A stretch of DNA of 47,798 nucleotides from Candidatus Nomurabacteria bacterium (GTDB lineage: Bacteria > Patescibacteriota > Minisyncoccia > Phycocordibacterales > UBA2100). The translations under genes and the position numbers were made by a program. Each line of letters begins with the position of its first letter. Position 1 is the stretch's first letter. The notes below the pieces were generated by a model. That model ran no database searches and was not told the DNA's origin. It saw nothing but the letters and a program-made list of their open reading frames with translations. The stretch lies in assembly GCA_943359395.1 (NCBI GenBank), contig CALRHH010000007.1, positions 1 to 47,798 of the forward strand. The letters are read 5' to 3'. Shown here in pieces: positions 1 through 8,942 of this stretch.

Positions 1-273
1 GAATACTTCGCCCCGCGAAGTAAATTCCTTCCCGCCTTCGCCGAGCTCTTGTACGTCGTGGTACGACTTTGTCGTATGGACAGGGTGGAGCCCAATAGTT
101 GCCCACACATTGTCGTATTTCTCTGCAAGTTCAACTGCAGCTTTTGAAGTGTCGAGTTGGGTCCCGACGACATTCATCCCCACCCCAGCATCCTTCGCGC
201 GCATGATAACGGCCCCCCGGTCCTCGTTGTATGCGACAAAATTCGTATGCGTATGTGCGTCGAAGTATTTCAT
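1..273 (-). CDS. tatD: TatD-family metal-dependent hydrolase, N-terminal part (truncated by window edge)
   Basis: Read directly on the minus strand: MKYFDAHTHTNFVAYNEDRGAVIMRAKDAGVGMNVVGTQLDTSKAAVELAEKYDNVWATIGLHPVH...; DAHTH and IGLHP motifs are typical of TatD. ATGA overlap with the upstream gene stop. Confidence 0.85.
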   Translation of the reverse strand, partial: MKYFDAHTHTNFVAYNEDRGAVIMRAKDAGVGMNVVGTQLDTSKAAVELAEKYDNVWATIGLHPVHTTKSYHDVQELGEGGKEFTSRGEVF

Positions 274-1145
274 CCAGAATACAACATTGTAATGGCAAGG
301 AAGGACACCGCAACTGCTCCGAACTTTCTAAAGTTTATGTGGTCGTTGTACCACCACACCGAAAGGATGATGGGGATGAGAATGTAATGCGCCTGAATAA
401 CGTATACAAGACTCACGAGACCCGTGCTCAGCGCTTTATACAAACAGTATGCGGACGTAAAGCCAAAAAATGCGGATGTAACACCCAAGTAGACATCTCT
501 TTTGTCCGCGTGCGCGATCATGGCAAATCCCGCTCCATGCTGCTTGGCAAGAATGCCAGCGGAGGCAATCGCTCCCGCGACCTGTGAAGCGCACAGCATG
601 AGTAATACGGCGGGAGCATAGAGCAAACCCTGCTTAGCAATCAAGAGCGAGCCTGCGGTCAATACGGTTGAACTAAGCAGGAGCTTGAGACCAAGATTGA
701 GGTTGGTCTGCCGTTGATGCTCGACGGATGAGATAAGGAGCAGAGGCACGGTCATACTCAGCCCAATACCAATGTACTGCGTGATGGTAAGTGAGTCAGT
801 AAAAATAAAGACGCCGCCAATAACAACAAGGAGCGGCCCCAACATTTTATTGAGCGGGAAATACAAAACACTATCAATATATTTCAGTGACTCAATCCTG
901 ATAAAATTGCCGAGGCCATGTACTGTCCCGGACGCAAACCCGAAGAAAAAAATCATCGCCCATGCCGGCGGGACTTCCCGTATCGTCAGAAGAATCGCCG
1001 CTGCGAGAACTCCAGAAACGCCGTACATGAGAAACCCATTAAACGCTGAGCTGCGACGCTCTTCTGCCACCACCTTTTGCACAAAAAGCGCCAATCCTGC
1101 AAGAATAGTTGACGTAAGCGTCCAAAGGAATGTCGCTTGGTCCAT
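270..1145 (-). CDS. EamA/DMT-like multi-TM transporter
   Basis: 291-aa ORF, about 10 hydrophobic segments, DMT-like pattern. Confidence 0.65.
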   Translation of the reverse strand: MDQATFLWTLTSTILAGLALFVQKVVAEERRSSAFNGFLMYGVSGVLAAAILLTIREVPPAWAMIFFFGFASGTVHGLGNFIRIESLKYIDSVLYFPLNKMLGPLLVVIGGVFIFTDSLTITQYIGIGLSMTVPLLLISSVEHQRQTNLNLGLKLLLSSTVLTAGSLLIAKQGLLYAPAVLLMLCASQVAGAIASAGILAKQHGAGFAMIAHADKRDVYLGVTSAFFGFTSAYCLYKALSTGLVSLVYVIQAHYILIPIILSVWWYNDHINFRKFGAVAVSFLAITMLYSG

Positions 1146-1146
1146 G

Positions 1147-2592
1147 CTAATCTTTGCGGGGGAATAGGTTCTCAGGTTTCTTGTTTGCCTTTACCGCGTG
1201 TAATATTTTCTCGCTCGTATCCGGCATGAACGGCTCGATTGCTTTTGCAATCCATGCGAGTTGCTTGACCATGCCCTGAATCATCTCGACGCCACGCTTT
1301 TTGTCCTCCTTTACGATCTTAAAAGGCTGGTCTTTCTGCATTGTTTGGTCTACTCTCGAGACAGCCCCCCAGATACTATCCATCACCGTATTCAAATCGT
1401 AACCCCGCATCGCTTCTTGAGTTTGCGGCGAGTACGAAAATACAAATGTCTCATCCTCCGCAAAGACGGGCTTGTCGAGATTCGATTCGGCAAGCTGCAT
1501 GACGCGTGCGGCGAGATTGCCGAGGCCATTCGCGAGATTTGCATTGTATGCCTCCTTGAACTTCTCCATAGTAAAATCACTATCCTCAAATGGGTGGACA
1601 TGCCGCGCCAAAAAGTACCGGAGTGCATCGGTTCCATACTCAGCCACTACCGCCAATGGGTCGATGACGTTGCCGAGCGACTTCGACATTTTCTTGCCGT
1701 CGCTCGTGATGAAACCGTGATAAAGGATCCTGTCCGTCGTCTTGAGACGGGCGGACATGAGCATCCCCTGCCACATGATGGATTGGAAGCGTACTTGGTC
1801 TTTGCCAGCGAGTTGGAGTGTTTCCCCTTCCATCCAATATTTCTTGAAGGTGCCTTCCGCATCCTCCGGCCACCCGAGCGTCGAGACGTAGTTTGTAAGC
1901 GCATCAAACCAAACGTACATGACCTGCGTGTCATCATCTGGCACCGGCACCCCCCACGGCATTTTTTCTTTGGTCCTTGAGATACTAAAATCTTCGAGCC
2001 CTTTCCTGACGAAGTTGATGGCCTCCTCACGACGCCACTCGGGAACGATGACTCCTTCGCGCGAAAGGTATGCAAGCAGTTTCTCTTGGTACGCACTCAG
2101 CCGAAAAAAATAATTTTCCTCCTCTATTTCGACTGGCTCCATGGTCGGGTGATTCGGACATTTTCCGTCCACCAATTCGGTCTCTTTAATAAACGCCTCA
2201 TCACCAACGCAATAGAGGCCTTTGTACTTCTTCTTGAAGATGTCGCCCTGCGCGAGGCATCGACGCCACATCTCTTGCGCGGCAGCCTTATGATGCGCAT
2301 CGGTCGTACGGATAAAATGTAGCTCTTCATGCAAATCGAGCTTTTCTTTTAATCTCTTGAATTTCGCCGCGTACTCATCCACGTACGCTTGCGTATCTTT
2401 CCCCTCTTCGGCAGCCTTGCGAAATATCTTGAGACCGTGCTCATCAGTGCCTGTGCTGAAGAAAACGTTGTCCCCAAGAAGCGTACGATAGCGTGCAATC
2501 ACGTCTGCCTGCACCATCTCGAGCGCGAAGCCAATATGGGGGTCCGCGTTTACGTACGGAAGCGTCGTCGTCAGATACAATGATTTCGCCAT
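1147..2592 (-). CDS. metG: Methionyl-tRNA synthetase without C-terminal tRNA-binding domain
   Basis: LTTTLPYVNADPHIGFALE, FSTGTDEHG, KKMSKSLGN; start chosen at MAKSLYLTT so it does not overlap the upstream gene. Confidence 0.95.
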   Translation of the reverse strand: MAKSLYLTTTLPYVNADPHIGFALEMVQADVIARYRTLLGDNVFFSTGTDEHGLKIFRKAAEEGKDTQAYVDEYAAKFKRLKEKLDLHEELHFIRTTDAHHKAAAQEMWRRCLAQGDIFKKKYKGLYCVGDEAFIKETELVDGKCPNHPTMEPVEIEEENYFFRLSAYQEKLLAYLSREGVIVPEWRREEAINFVRKGLEDFSISRTKEKMPWGVPVPDDDTQVMYVWFDALTNYVSTLGWPEDAEGTFKKYWMEGETLQLAGKDQVRFQSIMWQGMLMSARLKTTDRILYHGFITSDGKKMSKSLGNVIDPLAVVAEYGTDALRYFLARHVHPFEDSDFTMEKFKEAYNANLANGLGNLAARVMQLAESNLDKPVFAEDETFVFSYSPQTQEAMRGYDLNTVMDSIWGAVSRVDQTMQKDQPFKIVKEDKKRGVEMIQGMVKQLAWIAKAIEPFMPDTSEKILHAVKANKKPENLFPRKD

Positions 2593-2599
2593 GGTTTTC

Positions 2600-3661
2600 T
2601 TAAGCCTCCGCGTGCTCTCGTAGACGGCCCGTTTCGACATCGCGTACCAGCTCTTGTATCACCGCCGCTGCGGGCACGGAGAGTAAGACGCCGAGGAATC
2701 CGGCGAGCTCGGCTCCTACGATAAGCGCAAGAATAACGAGGAGCGGGGGGACGCCGACGACACGCGTGACGACAAGTGGATATATGAGATGGTTCTCGAA
2801 TTGTTGCAAAATGACATACAGTATGACAACGGTGATGCCAATCGTTACTCCGCCGTCCGCAAATCCGATAAGAATAGCGGGTACGGCGGCAAGCGTCGGC
2901 CCGAAGACGGGAATAATCTCGAATACCGCAGCAAAGACAGCGAGGAGGAGCGCGTGTTTGACTCCGATGATAGTAAGGCCGAGGTAAACAAGCACTCCAA
3001 TAACTACCGCCAGAATGAGCTGTCCCTGCATCCACAAGCCGATTTTTTGCTGAGACCGACGCCAGAGACCAAGGATGTATTTTTGATATTTCCTTGGTGA
3101 AATAACGTGGAGAAAGTCATCGACGCCCGTCTCGATAACCGCAAAGTAAAAGGAAAATATGATGATAAGGAAGAAGGAAAAGACGCCGCCGAAGATTCGC
3201 GTGACTGCGCCGAATGCATTTCCGAATGTCCCGCTTATATCAAACGCGCTTCTGATATTACTCGTGATATCGGCAGATGAAACAACGGACGGAGCCGGGA
3301 TTCCTAAAATGCTCGCATACGTATCAAATGCTCCAGCCCTCGTAAACGCCGACAGGTATTCGGGCAATGAGGCGAGGAAGAGTGCCAAGTCCTCAAGGAC
3401 GGACGGAAGGAAAAAGTAAAAAAGTCCGAAAAATACGCTGAACATGGTGATGTAGATAATGAGCACCGCGAGGACGCGCGGCACCTTTTTGCGTACGAGC
3501 GATGTCACCCCCGGCTCTATCGCAGAAGCGATAACGATGGCCGTCACGATATCGAGGACAATGTTGCGAAGCGTAAAAATGAGCCACGCACCCACCAAAA
3601 TAACAACCACCTTGAAAACTGTCCCTGCTGTAATCGAAATATTGATAGAGCGGTCCTCCAT
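2600..3661 (-). CDS. AI-2E/PerM family transporter-like membrane protein
   Basis: MEDRSINISITAGTVFKVVV...; C-terminal QQFENHLIYPLVVTRVVGVPPLLVILALIVGAELAGFLGVLLSVPAAA is typical of the family; ORF-track start is upstream. Confidence 0.88.
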   Translation of the reverse strand: MEDRSINISITAGTVFKVVVILVGAWLIFTLRNIVLDIVTAIVIASAIEPGVTSLVRKKVPRVLAVLIIYITMFSVFFGLFYFFLPSVLEDLALFLASLPEYLSAFTRAGAFDTYASILGIPAPSVVSSADITSNIRSAFDISGTFGNAFGAVTRIFGGVFSFFLIIIFSFYFAVIETGVDDFLHVISPRKYQKYILGLWRRSQQKIGLWMQGQLILAVVIGVLVYLGLTIIGVKHALLLAVFAAVFEIIPVFGPTLAAVPAILIGFADGGVTIGITVVILYVILQQFENHLIYPLVVTRVVGVPPLLVILALIVGAELAGFLGVLLSVPAAAVIQELVRDVETGRLREHAEA

Positions 3662-3695
3662 TCCCCGCATCGTAGCATGGCAAGCTCTAAAAAGA

Positions 3696-3724
3696 AGGCG
3701 CCGGTGCAATTGCTTGCACCGGGC
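3696..3724 (-). terminator. Hairpin terminator with GNRA-type loop downstream of the 3780..4355 gene
   Basis: Minus strand CCGGTGCAA-GCAA-TTGCACCGG (perfect 9-bp stem, 3701..3722) followed by CGCCTTCTTTTT. Confidence 0.65.
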
Positions 3725-3779
3725 TAGACCTTTCTTCATCTCAGATACGAACATATAGAACAACTGGCTTACGCCATCG

Positions 3780-4355
3780 TCAGCGGACGGGATAGTAACC
3801 GACGCGTCCGCCTCGCTGCGCGAAGTCGGCGCTGTCGGTCGACACCTCGTCGACCACCCACCCACTCTTCGCGTATCCCATTTGATCCTGCCCGACGTGG
3901 GAACGGGCCTTATCGTAGTACCGTAGACGGATTGCCATAGGGATTCCGTTGTGAATCCGCCAAACGAACATGTTGCCGAACCGTCTCTTCGTGATGAGCA
4001 AACCAGGCTGACCGTCCCGCGTCAACTTCTCGCCCCGTGGTTGTTTCAGCAGAAGGTCGTAAATGTGGGCGGGGCGAACCAAGCGAGAATGGTGAGCCAG
4101 GTTCAAGGTCATGACGAGAGCCTTGCCCACAATCGGACGAATAATCGTATCGAGGCAGAGGCGTCGCGGCTTCACGCCAATCTCGGTAACCGCCCGCCAC
4201 TCATCAAGAAGCGTCTTGTCGATACTAACGATCAGCACTGACGCCTGTTCTTCCGAACCCGAGGGCGTCTCGACGAACTTGTACAACGGCACGAATTCCG
4301 GATTGAATGACAGGTCGACATGCCCTTCGGGTCTCAGAATGTTGATCTTGGCCAT
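3780..4355 (-). CDS. Hypothetical protein, 191 aa, no family recognised
   Basis: MAKINILRPEGHVDLSFNPEFVPLYKF...; SD-like GGAGA upstream of ATG; terminator hairpin downstream. Confidence 0.7.
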   Translation of the reverse strand: MAKINILRPEGHVDLSFNPEFVPLYKFVETPSGSEEQASVLIVSIDKTLLDEWRAVTEIGVKPRRLCLDTIIRPIVGKALVMTLNLAHHSRLVRPAHIYDLLLKQPRGEKLTRDGQPGLLITKRRFGNMFVWRIHNGIPMAIRLRYYDKARSHVGQDQMGYAKSGWVVDEVSTDSADFAQRGGRVGYYPVR

Positions 4356-4362
4356 ATCATTT

Positions 4363-4426
4363 CTCCATGTGCAGGAGCGTCCGAAGACAATGCCCTGCGG
4401 GCTGACGGCAACCCTATTGTCGCCGT
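4363..4426 (-). promoter_or_regulatory. Putative structured 5' leader: hairpin loop/pseudoknot pairing and SD-sequestering hairpin
   Basis: ACGGC/GCCGT stem (4405-4409/4422-4426); loop GACAAU complementary to AUUGUC (pairing 4386-4391 with 4416-4421); CUCC/GGAG pairing masks the SD (4363-4366/4374-4377). Confidence 0.4.
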
Positions 4427-4495
4427 AGCCAAGAAACGCCCGATATTGAGCGACTCTGGGCTAGGGCGAACAATACTCTCTATATTCTGGCCGCA

Positions 4496-5800
4496 CTATG
4501 CTATGCGCGACAGTAAGTTGTCAATTGAAATGCGTTCTTGTTCTGCCGTATCGCGGTTACGAATGGTCACAGTGTCTTTCAACTCCGGTTTTTCACCGAG
4601 CGTGTCGAAATCTATCGTGATGCACCACGGCGTCCCTATTTCGTCCTGACGGCGGTAACGCTTGCCGATATTACCGTTGTCATCCCACATGATTTGGGGC
4701 ACGAACCTCTTGAGCATTGTGTAGACTTCGCGTGCTTTGGCCACAAGCTCCGGCTTATTCTTGAGAAGTGGAAATACAGCGGCTTTGATAGGAGCGACCG
4801 CGGAGTTGAATTTCAGGTACGTACGCACTTCCCCGCCAAGCTCGTCCTCCGTATAGGCTGATGCGAGAACCGCGAGAATAGTACGGTCCACGCCAAATGA
4901 CGGCTCGATGACATGCGGCGTAATCGGCACTTCACCTTCCACGTCAATCATTTTGAGTGGTACGCCCGAAGCACTCGAATGCGCTTGGAGGTCGAAGTCT
5001 GCCCGGTATGCGAGGCCGTACAATTCCTTGCGACCGAACGGAAAATCAAATTCGAAATCTATGGTGCGCTTGGAGTAGTGGGCGCGGTTGCCATCCCCCA
5101 CATCGAGCTCATGGACGGATTGCGCGGGAATCCCCACGGCTTCGTTGAATGCATGCACTTGTTTCCGCCACATCTCAAACGCATTTTCCCATTCGGAGGC
5201 TCGGACAAAATATTCGATTTCCATCTGCTCGAACTCACGCGAACGGAAGATAAAATCGCGGGGAGCAATCTCGTTGCGGAACGCTTTTCCTATCTGTGCA
5301 ATACCAAAAGGTAGCTTGGGATGAAAAGAGTCAACGACATTTTTGAAATTGACGAATATGCCCCCCGCTGTCTCGGGACGGAAGTACGTGGTCGAAGATT
5401 CGTCCTCGGCCGCACCGACCTCCGTCTTGAACATCATATTAAACTGACGCACTTCGCCGGAAGCTCCTCCACATTCAGGGCACTTTCCTTCTACTTGGTC
5501 GGCGCGAAAACGGTGCTTGCATTTTTTACACTCCACGAGAGGGTCCGAAAACCCACCTACGTGCCCACTCGCTTCCCACGCCTTTGGATTCATCAATATC
5601 GCTGCGTCGAGTCCGCACATGTCGTCGCGGTCCTGCACAAACATTCTCCACCACAGATTTTTGATGTTGTTCTTTAATTCCACCCCGAGCGGGCCATAAT
5701 CCCATGTGCCAGAAAGACCGCCGTATATCTCCGAGCCTGGGTAGATAAAGCCGCGACGCTTGGCGAGGGATACAATCTTGTCCATTCCTGAGTCGACCAT
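4496..5800 (-). CDS. glyS: Glycyl-tRNA synthetase (single-chain class II)
   Basis: KIVSLAKRRGFIYPGSEIYGGLSGTWDYGPLG, FRPETAGGIFVNF, RDFIFRSREFEQMEIEYF, VIEPSFGVDRTILA. Confidence 0.95.
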   Translation of the reverse strand: MVDSGMDKIVSLAKRRGFIYPGSEIYGGLSGTWDYGPLGVELKNNIKNLWWRMFVQDRDDMCGLDAAILMNPKAWEASGHVGGFSDPLVECKKCKHRFRADQVEGKCPECGGASGEVRQFNMMFKTEVGAAEDESSTTYFRPETAGGIFVNFKNVVDSFHPKLPFGIAQIGKAFRNEIAPRDFIFRSREFEQMEIEYFVRASEWENAFEMWRKQVHAFNEAVGIPAQSVHELDVGDGNRAHYSKRTIDFEFDFPFGRKELYGLAYRADFDLQAHSSASGVPLKMIDVEGEVPITPHVIEPSFGVDRTILAVLASAYTEDELGGEVRTYLKFNSAVAPIKAAVFPLLKNKPELVAKAREVYTMLKRFVPQIMWDDNGNIGKRYRRQDEIGTPWCITIDFDTLGEKPELKDTVTIRNRDTAEQERISIDNLLSRIA

Positions 5801-5808
5801 ATGCGCGT

Positions 5809-7836
5809 TTACTTTATCACAGTCGAGTTCGCGGACGTAAAACCGGGGTCTCCCAAGATGTTGGTCGTCACATCTTTTACGGACTTTAATTCTGTCGGGA
5901 CAATAACAGCTCCCGGATTGATATTTTTCTGTGCCTCGGCCTTCTGCGTATCAATGCCGATGAGCTTTATGTCCTGCAAAAGCGGCGGCTCTTGGCCAAT
6001 CTGCGAAGTCGAGGGAGTGAAGCCCACGGCTATCGCTATCTGGCGCGGTGCCGTTCCATTTAGGCCCACCCCCGGCTCAATGTCACCCATATTCCACATC
6101 AGAGTGCCGTCTTCTTGATTGAATGTGAGCTTTCGAGCATCAGGGTCACATTCCGTACGAGGGCTGCAGATACCGACATACCGCACGTAGGGCGGGAAGT
6201 GAGCCGTGACTGTTGCGTCGGTGATTTTGTTGGTTGTATTGGTAACCGTGAATACCATCGCATAAGTGGTCTCTGACCCCGCTTTCGGCGGCATAGGTCC
6301 TACGCTCCCAAACGGATTTGCATAATAGAGTCCCTGTGCCGTGAGAGTAAGGTCGCTTGCAAGAGAGATTTTTTGATTCGCTGTAGCTTGCAAGTTCTGC
6401 GGCACTCCCGTCTCTGCAATACGTTTGCCCGCGGCATTGACGGAAATATTCAGACGAGGATTGATAACATTTTTGAGCGCATCACTCTGGGGCATTCTAA
6501 AAGAGAATGCGACCTTCCCGCGCGCTCCCGGCAGGAGACTCGCAAGTGCTCCCCCGCTTGTTGTCTTGTCCCAAATAACCACGTCGTCATTGGAGCGGTA
6601 GAAGCCATCGACTGTGTGCACTGACGCGCCATCAATCAGAATCCCCGAGAGTTTTGCGACGATGACGGCATCGGTAATCGCGGTCGGCAGATTATTTTGC
6701 CAATCGATAGCGACGGTGACGTTGTCCCCCGGCGAAACGACGACGTTGGGGCTGGAGGCACCACCGACAGAAATCGCGAGGCCCAAGAATGGCTTGGATA
6801 TCGAGACCGTAAACGTGTTGTCGGCAAGTACTGTCTCTATCGCCGTCGAGGTGGCAGTCGTATTTTTGCGGGTGCCGGCGGTGAAGTGGAAGACACGGCC
6901 ATCCCCCTGTTCGCCGACGAGTGAGCCTTGTATCGTTATGGTGCGTTTTTGTCCTGGCGAAAGGTCCCCTATCTGCCAGGCACCGGACTGGATTGGCACA
7001 CCACTCGTGGAGGGCGCAGGACTTGCGGAAGAAAATTTAAATCCAAATGGGTACTGCACGCTTAAGAGTACGTCTTTGACCGGCGCATTCGCGTTTGACG
7101 CGACGGAAACGACGAGTTCGACCGGTTGGCCGGAAATCGTCTGGTTGTTGCCCGAGACTGCAATCGAGAGCGGCGAAGAGCTGAAAACAATATTGTACTC
7201 CGACGAAGCGGCGAAGATGGCACTCGACCCGCTTATCCGGTACTCGAGTTCAATTTTGACAGTCGCATTTTCGCCTTCATTTCCGGCAAAGACGGCGGAG
7301 ACCGTCCCCTGACGCGTACCGCCCGCCTCGATGGTACCGAGCGATTGACGCAGATTCGGTAAATCAGTTGCAAAGTCCGATACCGAACGCGTGCCTTTCG
7401 GGTATGTCACGACGAGTTCGGCGAGTTCGAGCGGCACTTTATTTCTGTTGGCAACAACTATCTGGAGCTCGGTCGGAGAGCCACCCTCTACCTGCGGCGG
7501 GCCCGAGACGGAAATACTGATATTGCTCGACGAAGCCCCGGAGCTTCCACCCCCAAGAAGGAAATAGTAACTAAAAAATCCAATCGCACCGATGAAGAAA
7601 ATAACGGCCGCACCCAAAAGCCACCAAAGTGCCCTGCGTGCAAAGCCTATCGCCCTCGGGGCGACCGAGGATCCTGCTACCTCCTCTTGCGATTCGACAA
7701 AGTCTTCTCCGACACTCGATTGTTCTTGTCCCAAGGGTCGACGCTCGCGGTCGCGGAGCTTCGGTGAGAGCGAGCGTGAGTACATCGCCCGGCGAAGACG
7801 CTCTATCTTCTCTTTTTCGTGCTCCGAAGGCTCCAT
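5809..7836 (-). CDS. Large membrane-anchored protein with repeated beta-sandwich-like (DUF11/CARDB-like) ectodomain
   Basis: 675 aa; cytosolic basic N-terminus, one TM (ALWWLLGAAVIFFIGAIGFFSYYFLL), then long repetitive Ser/Val/Thr-rich extracellular part. Confidence 0.65.
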   Translation of the reverse strand: MEPSEHEKEKIERLRRAMYSRSLSPKLRDRERRPLGQEQSSVGEDFVESQEEVAGSSVAPRAIGFARRALWWLLGAAVIFFIGAIGFFSYYFLLGGGSSGASSSNISISVSGPPQVEGGSPTELQIVVANRNKVPLELAELVVTYPKGTRSVSDFATDLPNLRQSLGTIEAGGTRQGTVSAVFAGNEGENATVKIELEYRISGSSAIFAASSEYNIVFSSSPLSIAVSGNNQTISGQPVELVVSVASNANAPVKDVLLSVQYPFGFKFSSASPAPSTSGVPIQSGAWQIGDLSPGQKRTITIQGSLVGEQGDGRVFHFTAGTRKNTTATSTAIETVLADNTFTVSISKPFLGLAISVGGASSPNVVVSPGDNVTVAIDWQNNLPTAITDAVIVAKLSGILIDGASVHTVDGFYRSNDDVVIWDKTTSGGALASLLPGARGKVAFSFRMPQSDALKNVINPRLNISVNAAGKRIAETGVPQNLQATANQKISLASDLTLTAQGLYYANPFGSVGPMPPKAGSETTYAMVFTVTNTTNKITDATVTAHFPPYVRYVGICSPRTECDPDARKLTFNQEDGTLMWNMGDIEPGVGLNGTAPRQIAIAVGFTPSTSQIGQEPPLLQDIKLIGIDTQKAEAQKNINPGAVIVPTELKSVKDVTTNILGDPGFTSANSTVIK

Positions 7837-7872
7837 CGCGCAATTCTACCACGATAGGGAAGGGGCAATGAT

Positions 7873-8316
7873 CTAGAATTTCAGACGATAATTATTGGTA
7901 TTCCGTTTCTCGAACCCAAGCTTTTGATACAACGAATTGGCGGCCGCGCGCCCCTCGCGACTCGTCAAATACAATTGTCTTGTCTGGGATTTTTTCGCCT
8001 CATCAATGACGAGTTCCAAAATCCTTTGCCCTATTCCTTTTCCTCGATACGCCTCGCTCACAACAACCTCTTCGATATACCCGATTTTTTTTCCGAATTT
8101 CACAATCAAGTATCCGGCCGCCATTCCGATAATCTTTGCTTCATCTTTCGCAACAACAAAAATAATGTCTTTGTCCGAGGCAATCGTGTCCAAGTCAGCT
8201 TGCGTACCGAGTAAATCACCCGCGTTCGCGGTCGCCGTATGCAGCTGCGGCAAGAGTTCGTTGATATCTGCGAGAGAGACATTCTCTGGTGATGTAACGC
8301 GTTCGATGGTAATCAT
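7873..8316 (-). CDS. GNAT family N-acetyltransferase
   Basis: IEEVVVSEAYRGKGIGQRILELVIDEAKKSQTRQLYLTSREGRAAANSLYQKLGF. Confidence 0.92.
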   Translation of the reverse strand: MITIERVTSPENVSLADINELLPQLHTATANAGDLLGTQADLDTIASDKDIIFVVAKDEAKIIGMAAGYLIVKFGKKIGYIEEVVVSEAYRGKGIGQRILELVIDEAKKSQTRQLYLTSREGRAAANSLYQKLGFEKRNTNNYRLKF

Positions 8317-8366
8317 ACGTGGAGCTTATACCCCAGTGAAATAATTGGCAATTTCACGGGGCATGC

Positions 8367-8939
8367 TTACAAATGAGTCTCCGCAATTGCCTTATTGATG
8401 GAGGAAAGTATTCTGTCGCGCTTCACTTCCGCTTCAAGCACGTGCTCGTGTTCGTACGCCGTGTGCGTGAAAAGCGCGGTCTCCAGAGCTTCCGTAGAGA
8501 GGTACCCGAGTGCATACAGAACACGGGCTACGCATACTATTTCGATAGTCGCGCTTGCTTCGACATCTTTACGCATCAAAGCTTCGTGTGCCTCTGCAAG
8601 TACTGCAAACAAATAGTCGTTCGTCTCCTCTCCGTGCACAAGTCGTATCGTAAGCTCTGCGATGCGGGCGAAGGCGGAGACACACGTCCTGTCCCCCGTC
8701 GCCGACTTAAGGGCTATTGCACCCGCGAGTCGCCACCCGCGCTTCCCCCTTACGAGTGATACATCCGCACGCGCATAGTCTTGGATTGCATAGCGCATCT
8801 TGGAATGTTCGGAGCGGACAGAGGAGGCGCGTGCGCGAACGAGTCCGAAGTCGCTAGTGAAAAGTACGATTACCCTGTCCGCCTCACCCGTCTCACGATT
8901 TCCCAGTACGAGTGCCTCAGTGTGGTATTTCTGGTACAT
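8367..8939 (-). CDS. recO: DNA repair protein RecO (short)
   Basis: YHTEALVLGNRETGEADRVIVLFTSDFGLVRARASSVR; RecO OB-fold N-terminus. Confidence 0.85.
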   Translation of the reverse strand: MYQKYHTEALVLGNRETGEADRVIVLFTSDFGLVRARASSVRSEHSKMRYAIQDYARADVSLVRGKRGWRLAGAIALKSATGDRTCVSAFARIAELTIRLVHGEETNDYLFAVLAEAHEALMRKDVEASATIEIVCVARVLYALGYLSTEALETALFTHTAYEHEHVLEAEVKRDRILSSINKAIAETHL

Positions 8940-8942
8940 GGT

